NCBI GenBank assembly: GCA_009746045.1
Contig: RPFO01000015.1
Coordinates: forward strand, 77,001 to 141,000
Reading direction: 5' to 3'
DNA: 64,000 bases
Origin: Mesostigma viride
Lineage: Eukaryota; Streptophyta; Mesostigmatophyceae; Mesostigmatales; Mesostigmataceae
The first letter of the stretch is position 1. The number at the start of each line of letters is the position of its first letter. This document shows, one piece after another, positions 24,302-35,179 of the stretch. The position numbers and the translations under genes are program-made. The notes beneath the pieces were generated by a model. That model was not told the origin of the DNA and ran no database searches. It was given only the letters and a program-made list of their open reading frames with translations.

Positions 24302-25176
24302 TAATTAATTAATTAATTAATTAAACTCGTGCTCCCGTTGGGGAGTCACGGAGCACCGAAGTGCTTTTAATCCCTGTGTGTGCACTACAGGAGAAAGGGC
24401 AGAGACCCCCAGTCTCCTTCATGCCAAAGGCATGCCACAGCTGCAATCGGGCGCGGCTAGCTAAAAGGACAGGCTAACGATCCGGCAAACTGTGGGTGCA
24501 ATAAGACCCATGTGAGCATATCATAGCAAGGAGCGTGGGCAAGTAATCTGAACATAGCCAGGGCGTAGCATGGCTGTACTAGGACTAGGCTAAGGCTATG
24601 GCTGGTTGTGTACCGTGCGTTGGCGGCACGTGACTAGGTGTGTTGGCACAGCTAGGCGACATCTAGGCATGGCTGCCTTAGCGGCAGTGACGCCAATGGT
24701 TACAAGCTAGGGCTATTGCTATTCTAGCCCGCTGGGGGCGTCCACATCTTGTGGTTGATCATCAGGTCCCCGCCCCTCCAGTACACCTTGGGCTTCTGGG
24801 GGTCCTGCTTATGGCGGAGGTATTCCGGCCACAGGTCGCGTCGCTGCTGTTGCTGAGCGGGGGTGAGGTCGTCATCCAGCGTCCAGGTGAGGTCGTGCAA
24901 CCGCTTGCGACGAGAGAGGAACCGCTGCTTATCCTCAGGGGAGGGGAAGGTGAGTAGGACTGGTGGGGGAGCCGCCTTGTCCCGTGAGTGGGGAAGGCGG
25001 TGGCACCCACGCAGTTCTACCTCACCTACCAGGCCCATGAGGGTAAGAAGCTGGTTCTTGAGCTCGTCAGCAAGAGAGGTTGACGTCTCACCTGGCTTCT
25101 GGGGGAAGCGACGTAGCACCACTCGGCACTCGCGGCGAGCGCGGTCGGTGACCTCCCGTTGCTGGGCCTGGCGGTG
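24302..25176 (-). mobile_element. ORF1-only LINE derivative (HAL1-like), inserted in piggyBac
   Basis: On the minus strand the 875-bp insert holds the 3' part of a LINE ORF1 (25176-24724), about 420 bp of 3' UTR and a TTAATTAATTAA tail at 24302-24325. Its last bases, GCTCCGTGACTCCCCAACGG then GAGCACGAGTTTAA, are the same as the 3' terminus of family B LINEs (23250-23285 and 36914-36950). No reverse transcriptase lies between ORF1 and the UTR. It is flanked by a perfect 11-bp duplication. I infer a non-autonomous element mobilised in trans by the family B enzyme, comparable to half-L1 (HAL1) elements. Confidence 0.85.
24724..25176 (-). CDS. LINE ORF1 protein, C-terminal part
   Basis: Reads VLLTFPSPEDKQRFLSRRKR, then WTLDDDLTPAQQQQRRDLWP, EYLRHKQDPQKPKVYWRGGD and LMINHKMWTPPAG-stop. 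The DDDLTP..Q..RR.LWP pattern followed by a short YWRG..L.I segment is that of L1-type ORF1 C-terminal domains, which bind nucleic acid and assemble the retrotransposition particle. The frame continues past 25176 into piggyBac sequence only by chance; the element is 5'-truncated there. Confidence 0.8.
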   Translation of the reverse strand, partial: HRQAQQREVTDRARRECRVVLRRFPQKPGETSTSLADELKNQLLTLMGLVGEVELRGCHRLPHSRDKAAPPPVLLTFPSPEDKQRFLSRRKRLHDLTWTLDDDLTPAQQQQRRDLWPEYLRHKQDPQKPKVYWRGGDLMINHKMWTPPAG

Positions 25177-25187
25177 GAGTTCCGCAT

Positions 25188-26867
25188 GGTGCGCCGTTTG
25201 ACCGTGAGCGCACGGCGATGTATCAGAACATCCCAGGTGTTCCTCACAGGTTTTCTCCTCTCGACTTGTTCCTGCTGTTTTGGCAGCCTGCCCTCGTGCT
25301 GGAGCGGATTGTGACCGAGACAAACCGCTATGCCGAGGAGAAGCAGCGCTCGGCATCTGCTGGGGCACGGGAGTGGTCGCCTCTTTCCATGAACGAGCTG
25401 GGCAAGTGGCTTGGCATCCTCCTGACCATGTCACTCGTGGGCATGCCTGCCCGGGAGGATTATTTTTCTGGCCAGCCACTCGGTGCTGCTCATGCTGCCA
25501 ACCTGCAGAACGTGATGCCCTTGCGCCGCTTCCAGCAGATTACACGCTTCTTGCACTTCCAGGACTCTGCCCAGCGCCCTGCCAACACGCAGACACGCGA
25601 GTGGCGACTGTGGCAGTTCTTGTGGCTGGAGGACATCTTGAACAAGGCATACAAGAGGTACTTCATCCCGGGCAGCGCGGCCGCCATCGACGAGAGAAGC
25701 ATCGCGTCCAGGCACAAGTTGTGCCCGATCAGGTGCTTCAACCCAAGCAAGCCTGCCCCCTTCCACGTGAAGCAGTATTGCCTGAACGACTGGCCCACCG
25801 GCTACCTCTACCATGCTAACACGTACGACAAGCTGCCCCAGGTCAATCACACCTTCCACGTGGTGAGTGAGCTCGCCAGCACGCTGCCACACGGGGTCCA
25901 CATGGCCATGGACCGGTTCTACACCGGGCGTGAGGTGATTGAGACATGCCACCGCATGGGCCACCGCGTGGTGGGCACAGTGCTCCCCAACCGCCGTGGC
26001 ATCCCCGTCGCCCAGGTCAAGGCCCGCATGCCCCGCAGGCCAGCCCAGGGGGACTACGCATGGGCTGTCAACAAGGATGGGCTGACCCTGTGCGCCTGGC
26101 AGGACCGCAAGCTCGTGTGGGTGCTGGGCAAGGGCATCCCCTTGGAGGAGGCGATGGTCAGCCGCCACGGTGGCCGTGACCAGCGCGTGATGGTGACTGC
26201 CCCGTCCCTCATCCCCGCGTATTGGAGCTGCTACAAGGCGGTCGACAAGTTTGACCAGCTGGCCAGCAACTACGACCTGCAGAAGGCCCTCGTCTCCCGG
26301 GTGTGGTGGCACCGGGCCGCCACAGGGCACCTGGCCAACTCAGTCGTCAACGCCTACATCCTGCAGACTCTCACCCGCGCCAACCGCCCCGACTGCCTCT
26401 CCCACGTGGGGTTCCTCAGCTTGCTCGCACAGCAGCTAGTGAACAACCAGTGGCATGGCGCCCGGCTGGACATGGATAGCATCCTGGGGGGCCACCAGCC
26501 TGGGCTGGACGGGCGGTTCAGCGGCACCCACCTCAGGCCCGAGCGCATCCCGTGGACGGAGTCGGCGCAGTGCGTGGTGTGCGCCACGATCCCCGAGCGC
26601 AAGCGCACCAACTTCTGGTGCAAGGACTGCAACCAGGCACTGTGTACGGGCACGTGCTGGAACGTGTTCCACGCAGGGCCAGTGGCTGGCCTCGACGACG
26701 ACGACCGCCGCCAACGTGCCATGCAGCCCCTGTCAGCCCGCAGCCCGGCTGGCCGCGCGTGGGCTGAGGCCAATGGCCGCACGACCCGCACGCTGGCAGC
26801 TGGCACCCAGCTGACAGGGCCTCGTAGGAGGCAGTACCTGCGCACCCAGAGGCGCAATCCGGCGTAG
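25188..26867 (+). CDS. piggyBac transposase, catalytic domain and C-terminal zinc-binding region
   Basis: From 25188 the frame reads GAPFDRERTA, then Met at 25218 and 549 more residues to TAG. It has the DDE_Tnp_1_7 fold signatures: FSPLDLFLLFW and ETNRYAEE, then the three catalytic Asp in AAIDERSIASRHKLCP (158 counted from 25218), HMAMDRFYTGREV (232) and YKAVDKFDQLASNY (343). A Cys-rich end CVVC...CKDC...CTGTC...H (452-485) matches the zinc-binding domain that contacts terminal repeats. All key residues are present and there is no internal stop, so only the nested insertion breaks the gene; the joined protein would be about 791 residues. The in-window Met at 25218 is not the native start. 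Confidence 0.96.
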   Translation, partial: GAPFDRERTAMYQNIPGVPHRFSPLDLFLLFWQPALVLERIVTETNRYAEEKQRSASAGAREWSPLSMNELGKWLGILLTMSLVGMPAREDYFSGQPLGAAHAANLQNVMPLRRFQQITRFLHFQDSAQRPANTQTREWRLWQFLWLEDILNKAYKRYFIPGSAAAIDERSIASRHKLCPIRCFNPSKPAPFHVKQYCLNDWPTGYLYHANTYDKLPQVNHTFHVVSELASTLPHGVHMAMDRFYTGREVIETCHRMGHRVVGTVLPNRRGIPVAQVKARMPRRPAQGDYAWAVNKDGLTLCAWQDRKLVWVLGKGIPLEEAMVSRHGGRDQRVMVTAPSLIPAYWSCYKAVDKFDQLASNYDLQKALVSRVWWHRAATGHLANSVVNAYILQTLTRANRPDCLSHVGFLSLLAQQLVNNQWHGARLDMDSILGGHQPGLDGRFSGTHLRPERIPWTESAQCVVCATIPERKRTNFWCKDCNQALCTGTCWNVFHAGPVAGLDDDDRRQRAMQPLSARSPAGRAWAEANGRTTRTLAAGTQLTGPRRRQYLRTQRRNPA

Positions 26868-27100
26868 TTTGGCATATATAGCCAGGTAGCCTTGACAGTT
26901 AGCTACACCCTTGGCTAGTCATGCGCTACCGCGCGCGCTAGTGCCATTTTGGCCCCTTGTGGCATGTTGGCATGTGTTATATGGCATGGTCTCTTGTTTT
27001 ATCACCTGGGTATGGTGCATTATGCCCATTTGGGCATCCCTTGATGTTTTATGCCAACTGGAATAAAGTTTTGTGTTGTTAAGCTACCATTTATACCCCT

Positions 27101-27134
27101 GCCAGCTGGCACCGTTATAACGGTGCCAGCTGGC
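27101..27134. repeat. Perfect 34-bp palindrome in the piggyBac 3' region
   Basis: GCCAGCTGGCACCGTTA is followed at once by its exact reverse complement. A weaker outer pair, AGCTACCA near 27082 and TGGTAGCT near 27146, extends the symmetry. It lies 230 bp after the transposase stop and could be a terminator-like hairpin, a protein-binding site or part of the transposition end. Confidence 0.9.
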
Positions 27135-27492
27135 TTCGGCCATTTGGTAGCTAGCGTTCACAGTTTTGTGACATGTCATGTTGCCAATGCATTTTGGGCA
27201 TGCCTGTGAATATATTTAACTCCTCTCAAAGGGCCAGGGCCAGCAGATTTGAAGAAATGGTCCATAATGCATTATGCGTGTCTCGAACCCCGTGGGCAGT
27301 GTACCCCCCTGAGGGGGGTGCTATTTTTAGCAGGTGTAGGGCATGGATATGTGACCAACCAAATTTCCTAAACATTATTTGATATAAAAGCATGCTTGGT
27401 TCCAAGGGTGGGCCAGAAAATGTTATTTGGCTAGTTACTGCCAGGCGCACAAAGATACCCAAACTCAGTCCGTTCTCGTGGTTCCAGTTATG

Positions 27493-27504
27493 ACAGTTTA
27501 AGGG
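27493..27504 (-). repeat. piggyBac right terminal inverted repeat
   Basis: ACAGTTTAAGGG, followed by TTAA (27505-27508). Confidence 0.95.
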
Positions 27505-27524
27505 TTAATTGTTTGATTAATTGA

Positions 27525-28890
27525 TGCCGGCCTCCCTATCGCGGAAATTCCACGAATGGCGGCTTGGCCGCGCGCGGCCAGGGGCACGCCACGTGAGGGC
27601 AACACGCCCCGGCGGGCTTTCAATGGTGCCGGCTAGTCTGTCTGATGTGTTGACCTGATCTGTGCGGGCCCGGCTAGACCGAGGCGCCTGCGCCTAAGAG
27701 TGTGATAAACATAAGGCAAATCAGCGTACAAATCCCCATTGCTAACTAATGTGCAAACTGAATGGATCACCTTGGTCCATTCATCGCAGCATCTTGGTGA
27801 CAGCGCCGTCGCGATGTTTCTCCAACTCCTGCGTCAGCGTCCATACGTCTCGGCGCCGTAGGTTAGGATCGTCAGAATGACGACCTTGAACAGATCGCGC
27901 TTGACAATGCGGGGCAGGGCGGGGTTGCTCCACCAGCGACAGTGCTTGTGGAGCTGCCTCCACGCTGTGCCGAGTGCCGACCCAGGTCATCATGTCGACC
28001 TCGCAGCGGGGAAGCCAACTGCCGAGCAGCGTGAAGCGGCCAGAAGCGGGGAAGTTTACCTTTGTGTCGTCTACAAGGCGAAGCTCGGGCGGGGGCCCGG
28101 CCAGGCCGAGGGCCATGGCCTTCGTTTGGGGGCTGATTTCTAGGCCTACAGCAAGGGCCTCGAGCTCCAAAAAAAATGCCAACTGGGCAGTCCAGCCAAA
28201 GCTGGGCAGACGCCGGCTGCTCAATGAGTGTGATGTCGTCGGCATAAATCAGCTCAGGCCGGGTAAATTCTGCTTGTCAATCGGCCCCCCTTCCCCGGGC
28301 TTATTTGCAATCACTAGGCCAGGTTTGCGGCCATGGCGAGGCTAGCCAAGCGGGCACGGCGTGCCTGGCGCACAACGTATGTACATAATCCACTACAATA
28401 ATGAACAGATACAGTGACAGGACGGGACACAGACTTGCCAGACACCTGTCTGCAGTGGACATCATTGGTGGGGCAATGCCGTGTTGTCAGAGTGCGCACC
28501 CAGGTGGTCGACCCCTCATATAGCCTGCGGATGACAGCAATCAGGGGGGTGGCATGGGTACGTGAGCGCAGGCAAGGACAGCCCATGGAGCGTCCCAGCG
28601 AACAGAATCCAAAGTCTTGATGAAGTCGATGAAGATCAGGATGGCGGGAAACTCACCAGGCTGCAGGAGCGCGATCTCCTCAATGAGGCGGCGCGCACCA
28701 AAGATGCATGGCCATGACTGTGTTGCGCCCAGGCCGGAAGCCCATTCGGCTCTCCCCAAGGTGATGGTCGAGAGCAGAACAAAGGCGGTTGAGGATCATG
28801 CGCATGAACAACTTGCGCTCTGGATGTACGCTCCTCCATCGGTATAATGCTGGCGGCCGGGTCGTCAGTGTCGCGTTTGCGTGCCATTAT
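27525..28890 (-). pseudogene. LINE reverse transcriptase, decayed (minus)
   Basis: Motifs run in the right order on the minus strand, but in shifting frames. MILNRLCSALDHHL and GFRPGRNTVMAMHLW (about 28800-28700) come first, then the catalytic block IFIDFIKTLDSVRW (about 28650-28605), LIAVIRRLYEGSTTWVRT (about 28550-28500) and ELIYADDITLIEQPAS with the YADD box (about 28252-28205). The C-terminal region with the WTLTQELEKHRDGAVTKMLR pattern ends near 27781. Several frameshifts and stops make it non-functional. The 3' end is cut within the WRAPGRARQG region and abuts the piggyBac insertion site, so this LINE lies tail-to-tail with the B copy at 22267-23293. Confidence 0.85.
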
Positions 28891-31289
28891 ATCCTAGACT
28901 ATCACTTGGAAGGCATATCCATAGCAATAGAGTACACATATATGTGTGATCCACTATTTAAAGTAAGTGAAAATGATAGGTGTGGTCCTTGACTGCACCA
29001 CCACATTCATGACAGGTAGCGCAGCCAGCCGATTATATTATGAAGATTGCAATAATGCTTTATGATGAAAGCAATGCCCAAACCATTCATTCCATAACAT
29101 TTGACAAATTACAATGAATGCCGAGTTGTGCTGCCGCAACTGTAAGAGTGCTCAACTATCCTTGAGACCCATCGAAATCACCACAGACCGACCATGTGAC
29201 GCCACTGTGGCGCAACAGTGTTTACTTACGTCATAATCTATATCAACTGACGGTGTGACTCTGCGCTCATGTCCCAGTTACTGGCACACTAGCCAACGAC
29301 GAACCGGCCCTTTCCCGGGACTGTTCCCGGGTCAGCAGAACGTTTCTCGTCCACAATGCCAATGCCAACAACATCCCAACCGGATCAAAGCACTGTCAAT
29401 CCTACTATCAACCATCGTCATGGCAATGACATGCAATCACTCACGGGGGCTGCTCCGGGCTGTTCGAGAAGTTTAACCCCATGACGACAACACCAAGTTG
29501 TGAGGGAGAGAAACGAGTGAACAACGACCACCATGGCCGCTGCCGTGCTCCTAAATACCTCCAAAAATCCTGGCATCCATGCGCTGTCGCATTCGCCGTG
29601 CTCAAGCCGCCTGACGTGCAGTTAGACTGCCAGCGAAATGCTGAGCGAGTATGTTCGACAGCCACGTGCGAGCCAGCACACCGCACAGTACGATCTGCGT
29701 ATCTAGCTTTGTCATATATACTATTAAAAATATAATTACTTACAGCAGAGTGAAATCACTCAAACCAAAGCAAACGCCCAGCTATAAACCTATAGACAGA
29801 GCCAATGATGTCAAAGCTCTATACTACGATAAGACCAATGGAAACGCCTAACGGGAGGAACCTAATAGCCCTGCTGCACCGCAAAATCAGCCCGCGTACG
29901 GCGGAGCATGATGTCAGCCATGGCCCGAGTCAGCGCCACCGACAAGCGCTGACGCCAATATGACGTCCAGGTCCGCGCCGACCATGGGGCCCGCTGGCCC
30001 TCCAGGTCCAGCCGGTCCTCCCGGAGCCGGCAACACTCCTTGAAGAAGGCGGAGGTCATATATATGGACTGAACATCATTCCGTCTGGACAATACAAAAA
30101 AATCATAACTGCCAAATGTCACGCACCGGAATATTGTGCAAGCCACCAAGGCTTTGCGCCCCAAAGTCTTGCGCCTTAACCTAAGCCAGGTCACCTAAGA
30201 CTGTCACTCTAGAAAGTCAGGCCTTTCCGGCGCGGCGCTCCACACTGGCCCAAAGGAACAAAGCCTGCGGCCTACTGAATCGGAACCAATTACCAAACGT
30301 CGGTAACAATTCCGATTACGGCAACCGCGTAACTTCTTGAGTGCACGGACGTAAATGATCACAGACGTGACATCAGGAGAACCTTGTTTTAATTGTGTAG
30401 CATCACCCGGAAGCTGTATTGCAATTGAGGGATCGGCGGCGCGTCGGCGAGTGATCCTGTTGCAGCTAGACGTCCAGCAGGAACCCCGTGAGTGCCGCTC
30501 CAGTTTAATCATCGGGGCGGGGAGAGCTGGTCAGGTCTGACCGCAGCGTAGAAGCGGAGTTGTTTGGCGGCGGTGCGCAGCTTGGTCTCGGTAAGTAAGT
30601 AAGTAAGTACTTGCGTGTCATGCATGCGCATGGGCATGCCACGGAGTACTATCAAGGAGACAACCAGCGCAGGCCAGAAATCGGGAGAATCCGGACCATG
30701 GTAGCTCAAGCCTGCTGTTATCTTGTCCGCGTGTTCGAGTCGTTCTGGATGATGAATATGAATGGAGATGGAAATGTGTAGCCTTGTGCATTGAAATTAT
30801 GGCTGGCTTACGTGTAGAGCGACTAGATGACCTAGATTGTGGGGCCGGAAACAGCTTGCTTGATGCCACGGAGACCGGAGTACTATGCTAATCTCATTAT
30901 AAAAATAATTACACGCCAGAAAGTTACAAATATCGTCTGCATCATGCCCCAGCCATATAGTCACTAGAGGGGGATATAATCCTCATCTGAGCTGTCCTCT
31001 ATTGTAATGGCATCTCATGCAGACAAGGCGGTAGTGTAGCGGCTATCCTCAGGGGCAATAACCTCCACCTGAGGACTTCTACCCTGCATTCTACCCATGG
31101 GCCCGGCGGGGCCCGTGGGGAGAAAACAGTAGCATGCCCCACAGGAAGGTGCTTTTTGCAGACGGCAGCCCATTTCTCCTTGTCTATCGATCATGCGGGC
31201 CTGACGACAAGGATAGGCATGGCGTGGGCGCAACTCCGCATGACCATTAATTGCCGCTGGTGGAGCAATCCCGCCCTACCCCGGATCGA
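28891..31289. other. No recognised gene
   Basis: Only short frames are present. A (GTAA)n microsatellite lies at about 30591-30610. Small minus-strand frames at 29862-30194 and 31015-31233 (the latter Cys-rich) match no family I recognise. Probably old transposon remains, judging from the flanks. Confidence 0.5.
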
Positions 31290-31962
31290 TCGTCAAGCGG
31301 GACCTCTTTAAGGTCGTCATTCTGACGATCCTGACATGCGGCGCCGAGAGCTGGACACTGACGCAGGAGCTGGAGCAACGACTCGACGGCAACGTCACCA
31401 AGATGCTGCGCAAGGCCCTTATAACATCCCCTTTGTATTGCACATTAGTAATGAGGATTTGTACACTGATTTGCCCTATGTTTCCCACATTATTAGGCAC
31501 AGGCGCCTGGGCCTAGCCGGGCACCTGGCCCGCACAGATCAGGTAGATACCTCAGATAGACTAGCTGGCACCAAGCCCGCCCAGCCTGGGCGATATGTCC
31601 TCACCTGGCGTGCCCCAGGCCGCGCGCGGCAGGGCCGCCACCCGTGGACTTTTCGTGATAGACTCGGCATGGACATGTGCTACACTAGACGAGACGGGCT
31701 CACACCCCGGGGCAGCCTCCTGGTTTGTCTATAATATGGAGGCAGATGGTAACTTCGCAAGGATAGATGGCAAGTAGTGATGAAGGAGACCAACCCCAAG
31801 TCTGTGGGGGCTCCGCGTGTTTAACCGCGTTTGGCATTCATAGTAGCGATTCCGGCGGGCCGTGGTGCCCACAACCCTGCAACTAGGAACTAGATAGCTA
31901 GCATCATCCATTCCATCCCATGTTCCCCTCCCACTAAGGACTTATGCTCACGTGACGCAGGT
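31290..31962 (+). mobile_element. LINE family A, 3' part (plus)
   Basis: Reads VVILTILTCGAESWTLTQEL, EQRLDGNVTKMLRKAL, then after a frame change the family A C-terminus IIRHRRLGLAGHLARTDQVD, DRLGMDMCYTRRDGLTP and the 3' UTR ending TGCTCACGTGACGCAG. No TTAA tail follows, so the end is truncated or eroded. The protein frame carries an early stop after SLLVCL. Confidence 0.85.
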
Positions 31963-32934
31963 ATGGCAGGGGCTGGGCGGGCGCGGGGTTGCTCAGCCGA
32001 AGGCAGCTGAGAGCCAAGAACCACGGATCGCATGAGCAGTCCGTAGGGTGGCCAGCGTGAGATCCAGGCCGCATTCGGCATCCAGGTACATCAAAGGTTG
32101 CGCAGCCACGAAGGCAGCTCGACCTGATTGCCGGTCGCGGCGCATCTCCTCAGACTGTCGGACCACTTTTCCCGGCGCCCGCGGACGGGGCGTAGGCAGG
32201 TCCAATCATGCAGGGCGTGGGCGGGGGCGGCGGCGCTCGGGGGCCTGAAGACGTAGGCGCCGGCAATTAAGGTTGCGGTGACCATGGCGGTGATCCGATG
32301 CGACACTTGGGGCGGTCCGCGCGTACGGGCATCGATGACAGACGGAACGCCAGGCAGCACAGTCCTGCGCACAAGTATCTATAGTCCAAGCAACTGACAC
32401 ACCGCCGGCAGGGGAGTACCGAACCAGCCGCCCTGCGCGCGGGGCCCACAAAGGTCACCAGCGCATCAGCTAGGCGGCTTAGCAAACAGCTCATTGGCAG
32501 CTGTCAAGTCACCCTCAGTGAGTAGTTGCTCAAGGCGGGGGTGTTGGCATTGCTGTCCGGGTGGCATTCGCGGGGGGGCAGGCATCCCCCCCTGGCAGGG
32601 TGCAGACATTGTAGGTAGCGATGCGCAGCGATCGAGTGTTGCCGGCGTTGACCCAGCAAGGGGCGCCGGGGACCCGCGGTATCGGCAGGGGGTTGGGGAG
32701 AGGCTGGCGGGGTGTGTGCGGCGTGAGATGACAAGGTACTTTTCAACGCGCATATATGTCTGAGACCCTCCAAGCGAGCGGCGCGACTTGCTCGCCTGAT
32801 CTTGGGGTCAAAGAATGCAGCATACCGTTCAGGTGGGAGTGCCAGGTGGCAAAAGCCAGCAGGCGTTCCTTGTTGCGAAGTTGGCGATAAAGGTCGCGGC
32901 TTTGACTCCGTTGCGTCGTCGGTGGGATCGTGGG
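31963..32934. other. GC-rich segment without a clear gene
   Basis: Overlapping minus-strand frames exist (for example APGKVVRQSEEMRRDRQSG near 32140 and PERYAAFFDPKIRRASRAAR near 32820) but they shift frame repeatedly. They may be the 5' region of the decayed LINE whose ORF1 lies just beyond; I cannot assign a domain. Confidence 0.35.
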
Positions 32935-34282
32935 CTATCCAAGACACGCTCGGCCATCGGACGACGGTTGTGGGGGGTGGTTTAAACTGGCTACCCCTCC
33001 GGTAGCTGCTCGCGGCACTGTGGGTGGCGGGGGGGGCCTACTCCCTACCCCGCCGCGTGGCCGCCCTCGGCGTGGGAACCTCCCGCAAGGTAACCTCCAT
33101 TTTCCATGCGTTGTCCTTCCACCGCAGCCGCACCTTCTTCGTGCGGTCAACGAGGGCAATCTTCGCGCGTCGGCTCCTGTGCCATGCAGCCGGGCCCTGC
33201 AGGCGCTAAGCTGCTCCGGCCGGGTCAGATCGTCATCAAGGGTCCATCCCAAGCTCCGTGGTAGCTTCGTCCGGTGTTGGAGTATATAGTGCTTAATTGC
33301 CGACGGGGCGCGTAAGCACGAGCGCCACCGGCGCATCCGCGTGCCCCGGTATAGGTGGCGGACTGAGTCTTAATTCTGATCAGGACTGTCCAGCGCGGAT
33401 CAAGTTGAGTTCATTCTCAACCCTGAGGCTTAGTCATTCTCAACCCTTAGGCCCAATTAACCCCGTATCCCGGGGGATGGTCGCCACATTCAATGCGGAG
33501 GATAATAATGGTGCGGTCGCGCCGGCGGCTCTTTGGTGTCTCGGGCGGCAAAGGTCCGGGAGACCGCTTGGGCGGTGGTATTTGCGATGTCCTGAATGGC
33601 ATTGCTACTAGCCATGGAGGCATAGCTCGGGGCCGCCTTCGCCACCTCGAATTCCGCCTCCTCTTTGTCCGCTAAATTGTCGGCCACCTGCGCCGCTGGG
33701 TTGCCGGCGACCGACGGTCTCCGTCATGCAGTGTGCCGGCGGCGACCTGGGCCGCCACCTTGCAGGCTGCCACGTTGGCTTCGAGCACCGCAGCCAAGTG
33801 GTTTAGGGAGATCAGACTTTATCAGCTCCGTGGCAACCAATTCTGTACCGCCGTACTCAGGCGCTCCGCCGCAGTCTGATCCAGATAGTACTGGCAGCAG
33901 CTCCGAATTGCCCAGCAGCGTGGTGGTGGCAATGACACGCAACTCACGTTTATGCAGCGAGGCCAGGTCTTGAGGGTCGGAGACCGGAGTAATAGTAGCG
34001 GAGAGCCCAGGCGGTGGCGGGGGCCAAAGTAGAGGGCTCAGGGCGGCCTTGCCGCATAAGCTCTGTAAGCAATTCCACTAGGTGCTGCCGAAACAGGGTC
34101 AGAAGGACCTGCACATTAGCTATGCCGTTAACAAATGCCACAACGTCGAAGGGTGCATTACGAACTTCAGTAGCGGTGTTCCGGCCGAGTCGGCAGGCGC
34201 AGCCTGCGAATGACAGGGCCCCGGCCGTGCCAGTGTGGCCGCGGAGGGATTTATGCCAATGTTTCTTGACGGCAGATTCCAT
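32935..34282 (-). pseudogene. Decayed LINE ORF1-like sequence (minus)
   Basis: Around 33250-33080 the minus strand reads WTLDDDLTRPEQLSACRA and then, in the next frame, HRSRRAKIALVDRTKKVRLR and WKDNAWKMEVTLREVP. This is the same layout as the ORF1 C-terminus at 24724-25176 (WTLDDDLTPAQQQQRR, then KVYWRG). Upstream minus-strand frames (MESAVKKHWHKSLRGHTG from 34282; MADNLADKEEAEFEVAKAAP from 33687) could be the rest of ORF1 in broken frames. It belongs to a different, older family than the insert in piggyBac. Confidence 0.55.
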
Positions 34283-34522
34283 AGCCTGAGCGTTGCCCGT
34301 CCCTTCTTCTATGCCCGGCGCCTGTGGGGCGTCGCCTGCACGGGCTTAGTCCGACACGCAGCAATCTGCAGCAATATGTGCGTAAAGTACAGTCGTACGC
34401 GGCCAGCTTGGCACCTGCACGCCCGTTTATTTGTCGCGGAGTTACAGGTCGCCTCAGTCTAGTTCCGGCTCCACGTGCCGTCCAAAATGATGCCAGAAGC
34501 TACTTCGAACACGGTTCATACG

Positions 34523-34640
34523 CAAAAAAATACGCAAAAAATACGCAAAAAATACGCAATACGCAAAAAATAAGCAAAAAATACGCCGTGCGTATTTTTT
34601 TGCCCATTACGCAAATCTCAGTGCGTATGACGTATAATAC
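34523..34640. repeat. TACGCAAAAAA-type short repeat and AT-rich tail
   Basis: About six units of an 8-11 base motif (ATACGCAAAAA) are followed by GCGTATTTTTTTGCCCATTACGC and a GCGTATTATACGCCGTAT cluster. The second part is the inverted form of the first, so the region could fold. Confidence 0.85.
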
Positions 34641-35179
34641 GCATCGTACGGCGTATTATACGCCGTATGCCTGTACACTGCTAGTGCATGGTGGAGTGGA
34701 ACGTATGGCTGGATGCACACGGCGGCATCCGGCATATCTTACGAGGGGGTTGCCAACGAAGCCTGCATGGCGTCGTCAACAAGTTGATGCAGGGCCGCGG
34801 GTCACGCGCTTGTAAATGCTCATGGGATGAATCGTATTGCGCCATATCGACCTGAAAAAGATTCAATATTTGCTGCATGGGCAGCCAGGGCAGGCCGGTG
34901 TCCGGATACGTAGCGAAATCTTGCATGGGCGATAGCTGCAGGAAATTATATCGTCGTCAAAGATCGATCGACTCTCTAATGCAACCAACCCGATGAAATT
35001 TCATGGACGTCCAGTCAAGAGTATGAGCATTCTCAGAGCGTGCACATTATTGTTGCTACCAGCATGCTTATTTGGGGTCTAACGGTTAGGTAGGCCCAAA
35101 CCCACATTTAGGTAGGTCTCTTGGCAATATGGCCATGGATACTTAGCATATTTTGACCTGGCCTGGCCCCAAGAACATT

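Larger units (their letters stand above)
23294..27504 (+). mobile_element. piggyBac-family DNA transposon, 4.2 kb, with nested insertion
   Basis: Termini are a perfect 12-bp inverted repeat CCCTTAAACTGT (23294-23305 and 27493-27504) flanked by TTAA. A subterminal inverted repeat AACGGACTGAGTTT lies at 23349-23362 and, inverted, at 27461-27474. It encodes a piggyBac transposase in two blocks (23606-24301 and 25188-26867) separated by an 875-bp LINE-derived insertion plus its 11-bp target duplication. Cut-and-paste elements of this group excise precisely, leaving TTAA. Confidence 0.95.

Noticed and set aside
25431-26330. 299-codon minus-strand frame opposite the piggyBac transposase
   Set aside because: Shadow frame of a GC-rich gene whose plus-strand product has all catalytic motifs.
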